A stretch of DNA of 64,000 bases from Pholis gunnellus (Eukaryota; Chordata; Actinopteri; Perciformes; Pholidae). Shown in pieces: positions 37,588-51,188 of the stretch; position 1 is the first letter of the stretch, and each line of letters begins with the position of its first letter. The stretch spans positions 19,723,890 through 19,787,889 of the forward strand of contig OU342817.1 in NCBI GenBank assembly GCA_910591455.2. The letters run 5' to 3'. A model generated the notes under the pieces. The model did no database searches. It saw only the letters and a program-made list of their open reading frames with translations, and had not been told where the DNA came from. A program made the position numbers and the translations under genes.

Positions 37588-38336
37588 CTGTCCTTCCTCA
37601 AACTGGTGCCGCAGTTGGAAGCACACTGTTGTCTAATTTAAAATACCATTGTGTGTTGCAGCAACATGAATCCCCTAATTGTAGGCCTAAAAACAACTCC
37701 ATACTAAAAAAACAAATGCAATGTCAACGTACTTTTTGGCCTAATAGTATATCTACATACCCATTACCAACCACTGATTGTTCTTGCACGCTCATTTCAT
37801 TTATGTCAGTCAGCTCTTGATGATGTGCATTATCCTGAGCTATTGCGTAATGGGTTTTGGTCATCAGCTAAATGAACACAGAGCAGTCAGAGAGTGATGA
37901 TTAGATAAACTGCTGGAGGTCCTCTCAGTCATTAACTCTAATGCCAGTAATATGTGATATATGATTATTACCTTTACATCCAGGTCTCTTTTTTATCCTT
38001 TTATAAGTTTTTCCAAGTTTCCCACAGTAAAAGACTGACCTTGGAAGAACTTAAGTATCACGCCCAGATTCATCATTATGCCTCAGCTCTCTCAGACCCG
38101 GGATCAACACACATCCTGGGGATAAACCTGCGGCGGAGATTTGCGTTGATACGGCAGCAGTTTGGAAATTATTGCGTTAGGATTTCTTCCCTTGACAGGA
38201 TCATGAGTAAAAAAACGACTCGAAATATGCAGACTTTTCAGTTGGAGGATGACCACCAAATTAGCGCCTAAAGCACCTTGTGAATTTGATTTCCAAGTGT
38301 GGAAAAATTATGTATCACAAGACAAGGAGAGGCTTG

Positions 38337-38396
<60 letters not shown>

Positions 38397-39690
38397 GATA
38401 GAACAGGCGATTGAAGGAAATGTGAAAGAAGAGCGAGAAAGGGAAATTACTTTTTGTGCTTTATTCCATTGTTTAGAAAGACAATTCAGGGAGACTTATA
38501 AAAACATCTCTCTTCACAAGAAGCAGAGGAAGCAAGAATACCTTTCCACCCCTGCTTCTACAATCCCCATATCTTGCAGATCTTTGAACCTGGCTCAGAT
38601 TCTGGAAAATGTGCACATATTTCCTGAAACTAATTAGTGCCTAATTATCATATCTAAACATACAACTTCAGAAAACTTGGAGTACAAAACAATATTGTAA
38701 ATAAGTTTCATGGTGGTATCTACTAATTCAAATGTTTACCCTCCCCTTCACTACCCCCTTCCAGAAGCTTTCCTGCTAAATCAAAACCCAACTTCACACA
38801 ATATATACTGCAGTGTTGAAGCAGGAAGAAGATCAGTCTTCATCTGAATGGTCTCATAATGGTTTTAATAAAATCCCTGCTACGAATCTGATTATGGAGA
38901 CATTACTGATTATTTTTGAAGCCATCGATACAGTATTGTAATGATGGACAGACTGTTAGAAAATGACACAGTCCTTCAGCATGTATATAATAGTATATTC
39001 CAGTTGGCCGCTAGCTGCTATGGTGATTGTGTTCACTCAACCACATGTTGTAACCATCACCAAGGAGACGCGAAGGAAACATGGGCAACCTTTTGCACTC
39101 CCGCACACACATCACTGATTGAGTCAAGCACTGTGGTGACAAGATGTTTTCTGATTTCATTTGAGTCAACAGACTGACTCAATGTGCCGAGGTGAAGCTT
39201 CGCTGGCTGTAATGACACAGTCCCGATGGCAGAGCGGCATATGCCCAGCGCGTGTGTGTAAACTGATATCTAAGCATATTGACAGAGAGGCTAAAGAGTG
39301 ACAAGTGAGGGGTAGCTGTGTGCTTTTTTTCTCTATATCTGTATATATGCTGGGTGCCTGCTTGTAGGCTATACTGTGTGTTGAATCATTATGTAATACT
39401 GACTAGCAAAAGAAGGCATCAAAACATCCATTTGGAATTGTGGGATATTACTTTAGTTGGACTGTAATTTGCAATGAATTAATTATATAATGTCCGTACA
39501 AGTTCCATAATATACAAAGTGGTCAAAACAATCACCGAAATTATCTGAAGGTTGTTCGAAGTTGATTAAAATGACTCAGTAGTAAACAAGTACAAGTACT
39601 TCGAGCTCATGGGGATATCAACATGAGACGTTGTTTTTGTGCCAAACACTGCATGAATCAAAAAAGTAATTAGTTTAAAATGTTCAATAT
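37588..39690. other. Non-coding with a (GT)n tract
   Basis: No gene is recognised. GT microsatellite at 38341-38391. Confidence 0.45.
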
Positions 39691-40205
39691 CCCATGATGG
39701 AAACCCCCACTTTCAGCTCACAACCTCCAGTGCTGAGAAATGAAGCCAAAGTGCCAAAAACTGTGGTTCCTCAAATGGCCACTTGAGACTTGCTCCAAAA
39801 GAGAGTCAATCTCAACACAGCTCCGTGTTAAAATGTCCAACTTTACAGCCCAAATAAACATGTTTACAGCCTGATACAAAAGACTTTTGGTAATATCTGT
39901 CTCTAATATCACTATTTGCGTTAACTGTACGGTGGGGGGGATTTTCATATTACTCACCAGTTTAAATTACATTAGAACATGGCTGCTGTGAGTGACAGGT
40001 GCGTGGCTTCTCAGGTCGCTCGCCCGGGCCCACCTCAGCTCCACTGACGCTCCACCTCTTTGCCCATTTTTAGATTAATGCTGTGTTGTTAGTGCCAAGA
40101 TGGACGACGGCCAGAGCTGCCCACTTTGAGCTTCACAACGGCTCTTCAGAAACCTATGAATGACGTCAAGGAGACTGCATCCATATTTGATACAGTCTGT
40201 GCTCA
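39690..40205 (+). repeat. Diverged relative of family B
   Basis: It starts with 'gctgagaaatgaagccaaag' and ends with 'aacctatgaatgacgtcaag' then 'atttgatacagtctgtg', the general order of family B. The middle is different and the CTCF-like core is not preserved. TGACGTCA lies at 40161-40168. Confidence 0.5.
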
Positions 40206-43200
40206 TTATACCCAGTCTCGGAACCCATTGGCAATTGGTCTGATGATGTATAACCCTCTTGGGAAGGTGGCTACATTTTCTGAGTTTGGGTGTAGCCAGC
40301 GGTGATACTGTACAAGACTTCCTTTTCTGTGCGCTGCTCGTTGTTTACATTCTTATTAGCAACTTTGGATGCGAAACTGGAGTTGAGAGGGGATGTGTAC
40401 GACCAGTTAGCTCAATTAAAATCAACAAAAAGCTAAATCATCATCCAACCATAGCAGGTGGGTTCCGAGATGGTATTTCAGCCAAAGTGTTCCGCCTCTG
40501 TTGCTCTCCACTCGGACTGTTTATCGGCATTCTACCAAAGCCTGCTCAAATATGATTGGTCAATACTAAACTACACTCATTGGAATAAATGTCATTTTAG
40601 GTATAGCGAAAGCCGACAGATGTCTGTTCAAAGTAAAAGAGGTTTGGGAAATGTGAGGATGAGTGCTTAGTGCTGTACAAATATACCTCTAAAGAGTGAT
40701 TACACTGGTTTCCATCAAGTGGTTTCATTTCCAAATATCAAAAATGTCCACATATCCTCTATCATGGCATTGTGATGAGTTTTCTACCTCTGTGCTGTAG
40801 CCGGTAGAGACGGAGAGAGACGGCGTTTGTTGCGGCTTCGTTTTAGGTGGGACAGTAAATCTTGTTTTGCATGGGATTCAAGATTTTAAGCTGCTATCTG
40901 TTCTGTTCCATGTTGTGTTAAAAATATCTGAGGACAAATTTGAAAGAACCGTAAAAGCGGTTTTCCATAAAATATTTAAAAGAGACTTCCTATGTATACA
41001 CTGAATGTTTTTTTTGACTGAAAGATTTTGTGAGGCATTTAGCTCCAGAGAAGTCAGTTGAAAAGGCCTCTGAAATCACAATCAATCTGATTCTATATTT
41101 ACTGATTTGGTCCGACTTGACTGGTGAGCATTTCTGTGAGCTCAAAAAGCTATGATCAGAGCACGATACATCTGTTATATTCTTGTTTTGTCTTAAACTT
41201 CTTTCTTAGGTCTACTTCTCGTTTTCTACTGAGTAGAGACAGCAACTAGAAAGGTGGTGAGGTTGCTTCTTCCATATTTCCCAGCGCTCTGAATCTACTT
41301 TTAAATCGGTCCACCAAATCCCTCAGATTCATTACCAATCTTTCTGCTTTGCGGGAACTGCATTGTTCCGATGACCCCAATAGTCAGAAAAAACGTTCCT
41401 TTGGATTAGCCAATTTGTCCCGAAAACAAATGTCCAAAACGCCTTCAAAAGTCCACTATCAGATGAACCTCTAATCACTACAGTTTCTCAATTCTAAGAT
41501 GGTTCGCGATGCCGATGTAAACGATTCCGCATCAATGCAGTGAGAGAACATCATCGGAAGTTTGGTTTCATTTTAGCTCAATGTGAGACTTTGCTGTATT
41601 TTGCTGTCATTTTCACTGTCCGTCACGCTAGTTTCTCGCCTCTCTTTTTAAATAAAACGGGAGGTCAGATTCATCAAGACTCTGTGTATAAATTGACGAA
41701 AAAAGTAGCCATATGCAGTTGTATAGAAAATTAAGGATGCGATGCATCGAGATGCACGGATGATCGTTGCACGTTTCGAACCGTTGACGGGTGAATTGTA
41801 ACCAAATCAAAATTGTGAGCCCAGTGAAGATTCACACTTCTGTTAATCACGAGTCAACAATAGCATGTGGGAGCTGATTCAGCGGTCTGGAACCAGACTA
41901 GTCTACACTAGGCCTACGTCGGGGGGGGCCACATGCTGTGGCTTTCTCCAAGTTGTTGTTCATTCTGGGCAGGGAGCTGTCCCAGGTTACCCGCCGTGAC
42001 TCCTGCAGGTGTCTTTTTGCGGCCATTGACTTCTTGCTTTTTTGTGTGATACTCCACTAGATGACGAAACTGTAATCGCTTCTGTCCCAGATTGAAGTTT
42101 TGGATTAAATATAGCTCAGTTCTCTGCGGTCATGCGCTAATGATGTGGTTGTCACAGGTTTAATCAGACACATTAGCTGCGGTGTTTGTTTCGCCAAGAG
42201 CGCCAAGTCACAGCTTGTTTTGTTTGACCACGTTGTTCTTTGGACTCTTACACCACATCCACACCATGTTGGTTGACGACTCGTCTTCCTTTCTCCTGGG
42301 TGATCAGCCACATGTCTGTGAAGCCTGACTGTGATGGGTGGGAGGAAGAAAGAAATCAAAGTCAAACACCCAGTGGGCCATTACTGAAGTTATCAGTCAT
42401 CCTTGGAACTTTACACTAAAGGTATTTTGATTAGATAATCAACTGTTCTTTCTATCACACGCCAACAGACATCAGTAGGCATCATTAGCATTTGAGCCCA
42501 AAAATAGATGTAGCCGTTTAAAAATGAGAACACAATCATCGGGACTCATTTGAATTGTGATCCATTTTCAGTGAGCCAGGCATCCAGGCAGTAAAAAAAA
42601 CAGCAGAGCAGCAGCTCTCTGAAGCGCTTTGGCAAGTATTTTTGTAGTGTGACTGGCTTCTGTGTTTTAACGCTTTTGATAATACATTTTTATTAAACAA
42701 TAGATTTTTATTGTGGCCAATCGCCTCTTAATGGTTTGTCATCAGAGCTGCTATCCTTAAGTGGTACTCAGAGGGGTTGCTCACTCTATCGCAGCCATAC
42801 AGTAGGCATGTGTGTGTGTGTGTGAGTGTGTGTGCTGACTCTAAATGGCCATTAGCATCTGGAATTTTTACCAAGGCTGATGGGTGATTAATCCTCAATG
42901 ATGCTTGGAAGGCCATCTGCCATTGTCTGCCAGTGAGCGTTCATTCAATTTAAAGGTCTTGCGTTATGGCGCACCCCCGCACAGGTGATTCCACTTGGCT
43001 GATTGGAACCCTTCTCAGGACCGTTTTGGGCTGTGCAGACTGCATTTGATAGGAAATCTCCCTCGCTCTGCTGCTAGTTTCTCGGGTGGACACAAACATG
43101 TCCAGGGACTTCCTGCTCAGCATAGCACCTTACATTTCACTTGGTTCCCATACAATAAGCCCTTCTGTTTCTTTTATTTATTCATTTCTTACAACCATTC

Positions 43201-45500
43201 ACTTGTCATAGTAGGAAGAGCACAGGTGTTACTAATCAGCCAGTTAACGAGGGCTTTCTTCCCCTCAAGTGTGAGTCAGTGGTGGAGGCATTATTAACCC
43301 TTTGTTAGGTTATAGTTAGTATAGTATAGGATGGGATGTATTGACACTTTGTTTTCTACTTTTCAAATCGGCACATACCAACTTGTCTTTTACACAGTAT
43401 ATCCCACTGTTGACGGGGAATGTTATCACATTGGTTCACTACTGAACATTAATGACTGCTTCTGTCTGTACGACGCAACCATTGAGTGGCAATGGCGTTA
43501 ACACAGCCGATGTATGTTGCACATAAAGTGGTATTCATTTACTTTATGGCCACTTGGGGGAGGCAGAAAAAGCTGTAAACACAAATCTGACACAACGTTG
43601 TTAAGGCTAACGTGTTATAAAACATCAAGGGCTCCAATGTGTTCGCCAGCTAGTCAGTAACTTGGTCTATCTGCTGTTTGGGTGCTGGGCGGAGCTAAAA
43701 CCAACTTCCTGTTGTAAGAGTGAACCAAAATTGTAAACCCAAAGAATTAGCTGAAAGATGCTAAAATACTTCGTAAGGGGAATGGAGGAGTCTGGTGCTA
43801 AATGCCTGTAAATATTAAGGCTTTAAGGATGTCACACTTAGTGGACTGATACGAACATCGCCACTGTGAACCATTCAGGCTATATGTACATTTTCTCCTG
43901 AATGTATTTGGAAAGTAAATACGTAGTAAACATATTTTGTAGGAGACGGAGTTGCTGTTTGGTAAAACCAGATGTACAAATGTGCTCTGTGTAACTATCA
44001 TCTCAACAGGTACCCACTTTACGCTTGGTTGTGCTCGCCTCGGTCGTGTTCAGCAGTCAATGCAAAAAGCAGATCAAAGGATTTATATGCAAATGTCAAT
44101 CCCCGATACCCCACGTTTGATTTAGTTTGTCTAATTTCCTCTGCTGTTTAAGAAAACAAGGTTGAAAGCAAATCATGCGTGCAGCCCAGAACTCTTTAGG
44201 GGGCAACACCATAAAAGAATAAAAGACATGCCTCCGCTGTGGACCTTTTAATAAATCCAAAATGAGACACAGACAGCGCTAATTACATTGTTAATGTAAG
44301 TGTTAAAAGTGTTGTTAATTTGAACGCCGAGTTGTGGGCACAGGGTCTAGACAAAGGGACAGATGACTGGTGAAGCCCGAACGGAAACACTGCGGCAAGT
44401 TTTAATGAGGCAGCGGGGGACTGCCCGTCAACCGCGTACCAAACACTCGCATCCCAGAAGGGACAAATATACACACACAGACACACACAAGTTTGCTCTA
44501 GTGCTCCATGTACACACACACACACACACGTACACAGGAATGCGAGTAAACAACACACAAGAGTCCGCACCACGGGGAAATAACACTTCCGCGCGGACCT
44601 TTAGCTGATTCGCTGCTGATCTGAATTCCGTCTTCACCGAAACACGCCTGTCTCAGACCTGACTGATGAGCTTAACGGGTCAAGAGATTAAGCTCAGCAC
44701 TCCCCCATGTCAGCCATGTCAATCATAGCGCGGTGAGCTGCATTTACAACGCTGCAGCTATATCGGAGATTACTGCTTTGAATTGCAGGGCTAAATACCC
44801 CCCCTGCATTATGGCGCTGAAATATAGAACCTAAAAATCCAAGATTATATTTCAGTGAAATAAAGCCTTTAGGCCTAATCCATATTCAAAGTCTTGTTTC
44901 TAGCTGGGCTGCGGGCCTCTATAACCTAGTTCTGCTGGCTGTTATTGCGGAAAGCAGCTTTGTACTGGTCAGTGTGATGAGGGCTTGGACACGGTCTGTT
45001 GAGCTGACCTATATTTGGCTGCCTGCCCTGTCTGCACAGGCAAAACCAGAGCTTCTCTCTCCATTTGTTCTATAGGCAAACTCTCTGGTCCGGTTCTCTG
45101 ATATAGTTCAAGCTTTATTGTACTGTTGTGTTGTATGTTTCATGCATACGAATCCTCCCACAAAGTAATTCATACAGTGACGAATCAGAGCCTCGGTGTA
45201 GAAGAATTCGGAATTTTGGTGCAGCAATGTATCTACGACATGGTCGTTTATTCTGAGGGAAGGGAAAAACAGAAATCATGTACAGACAGTCTACGGATAT
45301 ATGCTACTAGCTATGTGAGGCTGTACTTGAGCTAAATGTTGATAACTAATAACAAAATAACTTTTTGTAAGATATGTAAGCTCTTGAATGTCGCAGAGCA
45401 AACTCCAAACGAACCGAAGGGCGAATGCACCAATTGCATCCAATAAGTCCCTGAATCGCAAAACGCCCTGAGAGAGGTATTCAGGATTATTCTCTACAGG
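40206..45500. other. Non-coding, intron-like
   Basis: No exon with acceptable splice sites and a recognisable protein was found. Short GT/CA tracts lie near 42810-42832 and 44516-44530. Confidence 0.45.
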
Positions 45501-45539
45501 TGATAATGACGGTGATGACATTGTGTCTGTGCTTTGACT

Positions 45540-46445
45540 ACACAAAGAGCAAAGAGGGGAAGGAGGTATGCCGGCAGGGAGGAAAGTGTAGAAGGAGGAT
45601 GGGGGAGGCACTTGCCAGATCATGAGTTGGGACCACACAGCCGGAGAGTCAAAACATCTTAAAAACAGAGAGGGAAGGGGGGAAAAAAACAGAAGCGTAC
45701 GGCATGAAGACAGCGAAGCATGTAGCGGTGTCACGAGGCCAAATAAGCAGCAGTGTTTACACGGCCACAGTGCACGCTCACAGTGAGAGAGGGCTCAGGT
45801 GCACTGCGGCGTTGCAGGTTCAAATCCAGAATGCAACCTTTTCGGGTCGTCCTCCTCCTGTCACCCTCCGCTGCGTGCTGCCTAACGACGCAGGAATGGG
45901 CTGAAAATATGAGGAGACACCGAAATAGGTCAAGTGAAGAGAAGTGGGCAGGGAGAGAGGGAAGGAGTGAGAGGGGGATGGGGGGGGGGAGAAAGTTTAG
46001 AGGCATAAAGGTAACAACAAGGAGGGGGAGGATGTAATGGGGAGAGGCATGAGGAGGAAATGGATGTAGCGTAAGTAGAAAGGTGGGTGGTGATGAAAAA
46101 TGCAAGTTTAAAAACCGGCGATTGAGGGAAGGACAGAAAGGAAGAGGAACGCAATCCAAAATGGAAGACACGTAAAGCCAGGTCAGCCATATTAGCTGCC
46201 TTCAGTGACCAGAGATTGTTGCCTAGCAGCATGCAAGAATAGTTTTTTTTCCCTCTCTCTTCTGCTCACCCTCCTACTCCTCTTGTATCTCTCTCTCCTC
46301 TCCTCTCCTCTCTCCTCACCTCCTCCCCTCTATCTTCCTCACTCTCTTTCCGCTTTTCCTTTCCTTTCACCTTTCCATCTCCCCTTTTCATTCGCACCTA
46401 TTCCCTCCACTCTGCTCACAGGCTCCACTTTCTTTCCTTTTTATT
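45540..46445. other. Strand-biased purine tract then pyrimidine tract
   Basis: The plus strand is purine-rich at about 45545-46100 (gggaagg-, gaggagg-type runs) and switches to pyrimidine-rich at 46245-46445 (ctctcctctcctctcctc). This bias explains the Ser/Pro/Leu-rich open frames of 90-147 codons on both strands. I do not call them genes. Confidence 0.6.
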
Positions 46446-46680
46446 TTTTTACATCAAGTACAAGGCCGATGCTGCCTCATGCCGACAGCCAGCCTTTTAA
46501 TGTGTGTGTGTGTGTGAGTGTGTGTCAGATTCCTCATGACAAGCCTTTCATCAGTGTGTAAAGCTGGCTGATGCAGCTGTTACACCAGCTCTGTGCTGCA
46601 TCAGGATTACACGGCACATGTGAAGCCCGTGTCCTCCAACGCCTGGTCAAATGCAGGATGACACATGGTATCAAGCATGC

Positions 46681-46681
<1 letters not shown>

Positions 46682-46726
<45 letters not shown>
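46682..46726. repeat. (GT)n microsatellite
   Basis: About 45 bp of GT. Confidence 0.97.
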
Positions 46727-46729
<3 letters not shown>

Positions 46730-46759
46730 CCAGTCCTTCTGATGCTAGGACTCTGATAC

Positions 46760-48350
46760 TTGGTTTCTAGGCTTTTGGCTTTTTGGGAGAATTACGTTTT
46801 TCATAGCGCACATTTTATGCTGTTGTGCTGATAGTTTGCATTATTTAACGCCATCAAATAAATATGGAGACTGCCTTTTGTATTACTATTGCTACTACTG
46901 CTACTACTGCTATTCTGACTCGGCTCTACTGGCATCACATCTAGTCAGTTTGTACATTAAGAAGTATTTAAACCTGATTTCCATGCAAGCATAACATCTG
47001 AGTCTCTGTGGTTCCCACATTAACATTTAACTATCTATGTCATATGTATTTATGTATGTTGAGGTTATACAGTTGAACAAAATATGTGCTTGTATGAAGT
47101 CTTAATTGTCTTAATTGAACACAGAGATTATTGTCTTCATTGTCTTTTTTACATCCAACCTTTCAGATCAAATCCTTGGTCATAATGTGCATCTATTTAA
47201 CAATTTAAATAAATCATCCTAAAGGTGTTTTTGTATCAAAATCCAATCATCTTTTCTTCCTGTAACACAAAATATGACGTGCGCTTACGTTAGCTAGAAC
47301 CGACCACTTTCAACCAATAATGTCATGACATCATCCATCCATCAATCAATCTGCATGTGGCAGTGGAGGTGTGTGAAAAGACCAAAAGCAACAATGAATG
47401 TATCCTGCTATATTGCGTTGCACCATCTTCCTCTGTGCCATAGAGCTCCATTGTTGTCTCTAGTTGTTGTGACATGTTCCTTCACACACTGTGCTTTTAT
47501 GTTTTGAGTAGATCCCACATACGCCGCTCTGTGGCTGCAATACTCACTAATGTACCAAATGTGGATTCATCCGCATGAAAATAGTTCCTAATAAATGCAC
47601 TATATTTACTCCCGTTTGAGTTAACGTTTGCTAAAAACTACAACGACCAGCTGTTTGAGCAAGTTGTTAGCCTTGCCATGCTTTTAAAGATGTACGTCTT
47701 CAGTAGGGGCCCGTGGGGCTCGTGACTGAGAGACAGCATCATTTGTTTTGGTCTTTTCATTCAAATTGTTGACGGCAACAAAATCATAGAATATTGCCAG
47801 TCTCATCCTTTTGATTTCAGGTTGTCATAATTGGATTTGTACACCTACAAATCCATACCACTATTGATAGTTTCCTGTTCCTATCTCTGTAATTGCCTAC
47901 TACCATGAGACCTTTGACCTTTCAACACATTCTCACTCCCAACTCGTCAAATAATGACACTTAGTCAGCGCCCCTCTGCATCAAACTTTAGGTAGCGTCA
48001 GTTTAGAAAAGCCTTCAGTCCCTTTGCTCTTCTTTAAATGAAGAAAAACGATGCTATTGCAGCAACTGCCCTAACCTTTTTAGGAGCCGCCATTGTTGTT
48101 TAGGACAAACACTCGACTCTTTGTGACGTCCTACACGCCTGAGCCACGCCCGTAGCTGACAGTAGGTCATCACAGGACCCTGATTGGTCCCTGCACTGGC
48201 TTGCCGGACACACATGCATGAGTTGAAGACTCACAAGATGGACTCTCGCGTGATTTCGTCACACCGTTAGAATCCAGCACGGTTAAGTGAGAATGGGTTG
48301 GGGCGGTGGAGTCTGTACACTTCCTTCTCATTGGCCGAGATTTCCTGCTT
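46760..48350. other. Non-coding upstream of the ctnnd2 exon
   Basis: No gene is recognised. 'cacattctcactcccaactc' / 'gtcaaataatgacacttagt' (about 47928-47963) resembles the phrase at 26100-26135 ('cacattctcagcttgtcaaa'), suggesting another shared repeat family. Confidence 0.4.
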
Positions 48351-48355
48351 TCCAA

Positions 48356-48440
48356 AAATAAGATAAGATAAAGCTTTATTGTCCGTTCCCACAAAATGTT
48401 GTCTAGCATCACAATCAACAAAATAACATAAAAAACACGA
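48356..48440. repeat. Possible LINE-type 3' tail
   Basis: 'ataagataagataaagcttt' / 'attgtccgttcccac' resembles the 3' tails with AAGAT-like repeats followed by a 'ctttattgtcc' motif seen in fish non-LTR retrotransposons. No reverse transcriptase is visible, so this is a weak call. Confidence 0.3.
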
Positions 48441-48993
48441 ACATAAAACAAGAGAGAAAACATCTGCCAAGTCACCCTCCAGCGAGCGTCGGAACAGACG
48501 ACGCAACATAGCAGCATCTGAGAAAAGCACACCCAGTCCCCATCTCAAGATGTCTCATCACTCCAAGCAGAGAGCGAAAAAGAGCCCGGCCCTCATGTAC
48601 CACAGTCGTGCATGCACCGTTCTTGGTTACAGTCCATGTTGTGCAGATGTACCAGTGCACCTGTCCAGGATCCGTCACTACCGGTCACAATCTAATCAAA
48701 ATGCCTTATGGTCATTATCATGTATTGCACATGGACAACACTGACTGGTATCCAGATTGTAACAGAAGTCTAACAGTCGGCTGGGTTATTAGTTTTCTAC
48801 GTCAAATGTGAGTGTGTGGAAATGTGTCTCTCTTCACCTCTGCCTAACGTCCACAACTGTGTAAATGGTTGTCCCCGAGTACAAGAGCGTAGGAAGGAGG
48901 GTGTAGGTGTGACAGCCACTCAGAACTAAATGCTGGCATGGCCGCAGGCTCTTTAATAATAGTAAAAGAGTTGCATGTTCCCTTGTTTTCCAG

Positions 48994-49130
48994 GAGGTAT
49001 GCCAGTGCCTGAGGTGGCGACTGACACTGCCAGCGCTGCCGCCATGTTGAGCCCCGTCCTACACGCCTCCAACGGAGACGGATCCGAGTCTGAAACCACC
49101 TCCGCCATCCTCGCCTCCGTCAAGGAACAG
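48994..49130 (+). CDS. ctnnd2: Catenin delta-2 (delta-catenin), second coding exon
   Basis: Delta-catenin is an armadillo-repeat protein of neuronal adherens junctions and synapses that binds the cadherin juxtamembrane region. This exon gives MPVPEV at its start (ATG 48999) and then LSP-LHASNGDGSESETTSAIL and ASVKEQ. It matches the vertebrate CTNND2 N-terminus, where ASVKEQ is followed by the coiled coil starting ELQF. The acceptor is ccttgttttccag (AG at 48992-48993) and the donor is CAG/GTTAGA (49130/49131). It begins in phase 1 (GA completes a glycine codon) and ends in phase 0. The preceding exon (MFARKPP... in human) and the next were not found here. The in-frame ATG could be used with a non-coding first exon. 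A GT microsatellite starts 10 nt into the following intron. It could in principle be a paralogue, ctnnd2a or ctnnd2b. Confidence 0.93.
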
Positions 49131-49137
49131 GTTAGAA

Positions 49138-49139
<2 letters not shown>

Positions 49140-49182
<43 letters not shown>
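49140..49182. repeat. (GT)n microsatellite at the ctnnd2 5' splice site
   Basis: About 43 bp of GT beginning at intron position +10. Confidence 0.97.
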
Positions 49183-49186
<4 letters not shown>

Positions 49187-50029
49187 TGGGAGGGTTGTCA
49201 CCCTTAATGAGCTATGAATACCAGAAAGTAGTGCGGATAATTCCGCCAGCGCTTTCAGGGTGAGGCAGGCCGACAGTAAACAGTAAACACGGATGATGGA
49301 ATGCCCATCTGAGCTAATGTGTCACAAATATGCCTCCACATTGTGATCTGTGAGCAGAGAGCCTCAGGCCACAGCTCGCTCAGTTGTGATTTTGAAGCCG
49401 CTCTAATGCGTTGGGGTGCATCATTTCGCTACTTTTGCTCAAAGTCTGAGCGGCTTCGTTGGGGGTGATTGTTTTTTCTTCCGCAAAGCTGAAATGAAGC
49501 TGAAGAGGTAGACTTTGAGTGTCGTGCTTATTACGCATTTATGAAGGTTAGAATATTCATGACTCTGCCAGAATGTGCCTTGATGTGTCCATCTGCTACA
49601 TGCCTTTCATTATATTATTGTTTAGACTCACACTTCCCTGCGAGTGTGTATAAGGTTTGCAGTCCACTACATGTTTTGGCATATAAGATATGACATTTGT
49701 ATTACATTACACTTTCCTCTAGTTGCGACATTGAAGGGGGGGGACAGATTATTCATTCTGCATTCGCTCTATTAGATGTTGACCCAACTTTTTGTAAGCT
49801 TACATTTCACATATAGTCCTAATAGCATCACTGCTGCATCATGTTTAGTGTTGGACTCACTAGTTTGGCAGATGATTAAATGTTGTACAAGATAACAAAA
49901 AAAGTCTAAAGCAACGCTAACAGCCTCTTTTGGCTCATCGGATTAACAAATTGTGAGATTAAATCAAAAATTGGAGAGAGGACTTTCTGTTTGGAGAAGC
50001 TGAGAATTGAATCATTAGTAAGTGGACAT
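49183..50029. other. ctnnd2 intron, no further exon
   Basis: Intronic DNA with no exon-like frame. A G-run lies at 49735-49743. Confidence 0.5.
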
Positions 50030-50225
50030 TTTGACCGGCTACTGGTGGTGCAAAATAGAAAAGTAAGGGGATCACCGAAGTCATCAGGGTTTATCCTCTG
50101 AGGATCGTTTATGTCGCTGCCAAATTTAATGTAAATCCGTCCAGAAGTTGTCCAAATATTTTAATCTGGACCATAACTTTGAACAGATGGGCTGTCGGAC
50201 CCCAATCGCCACCCCTAGAGCCACA
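50030..50225 (+). repeat. Family A interspersed repeat, copy 4
   Basis: The blocks 'agtaaggggatcaccgaagt', 'gtttatcctctgaggatcg', 'ccaaatttaatgtaaatccg' and 'cgccacccctagagccac' give the 3' half of the family. Confidence 0.7.
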
Positions 50226-50528
50226 CCACCCACACCACCGGTCTATTTCATAACTACTTTCAATCAGCTTACTCTCCCATAGGATAAGTACCAATCAACA
50301 GAACAGATTACATGTGATGTTGGTGTGAGATCTTGTGTTTAAACTCCACTGATTTTGCACATCAAAATATGTTTTAGAGGCCGACCAATTTTTTTTGAAA
50401 GGCTGATGCATTGACGATAGTCTGGAGCAGGAAAGAGATGACAGTCTATTAATCGTCCGATCGCTGTTCTGTGGCTCATGGCTGCATCCCCTCACATTGT
50501 TAAATGCCACTCTAACAAAGCATCATAT

Positions 50529-50596
<68 letters not shown>
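50529..50596. repeat. (TA)n microsatellite
   Basis: About 68 bp of TA. A run of about 23 C residues follows at 50736-50759. Confidence 0.97.
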
Positions 50597-50599
<3 letters not shown>

Positions 50600-51156
50600 C
50601 ATATTCCCGGGGTGAGGGAGATCCTAAAGTGCAATTCCATTTCATGTATGGATAGTTATGTGGCTGGAGTGGCTGGAGTTAAAGTTAAATGATTTATTTT
50701 CCTCCCCGTCTGTCTGTCTATCGTGGACAAAGAGCCGCCCCCCCCCCCCCCCCCCCCCCTCCCCTTCTCCCGGGCCTAGAAATAGGAGGTGCCATTTAAT
50801 GTGGTATTTAACGGTTGTTTAGATTATTATCAGCGGTTAATCATGCACACAGATATTTTCAGCACACATTAGCAGCCGAATCGCCGACCATTGAGTTGTA
50901 TTGTGGGTAATGTAGGCGCCATGTTTTGACAAGTAAGCCGAATGTGTGGAATGAAAAATAAATCTTTGCCTCCAAAAACCGAATTTGATCATTTTTTTTT
51001 TTGTAACTGTCACTGGTGAGTCTGACTGTTAAAGGAGTGCCATGCTAAATCAATGGGATTCTGCTTTAACGACATACTAGATAGCAGTGCTGTGGATGCT
51101 GGCTCTGTCTGGTCGGAGAAGATGTGCATGTGGCGGTGTGTGTTCTTGCACGCAGT

Positions 51157-51161
<5 letters not shown>

Positions 51162-51188
<27 letters not shown>

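Noticed and set aside
45815..45840. B-box-like ggttcaaatcc (possible tRNA or SINE)
   Set aside because: No A box at the right distance, and the flanking bases do not form a T-arm stem.
45291..46561. Several 90-147 codon ORFs on both strands
   Set aside because: They follow a purine-rich then pyrimidine-rich strand bias and are low-complexity, with no conserved motif.
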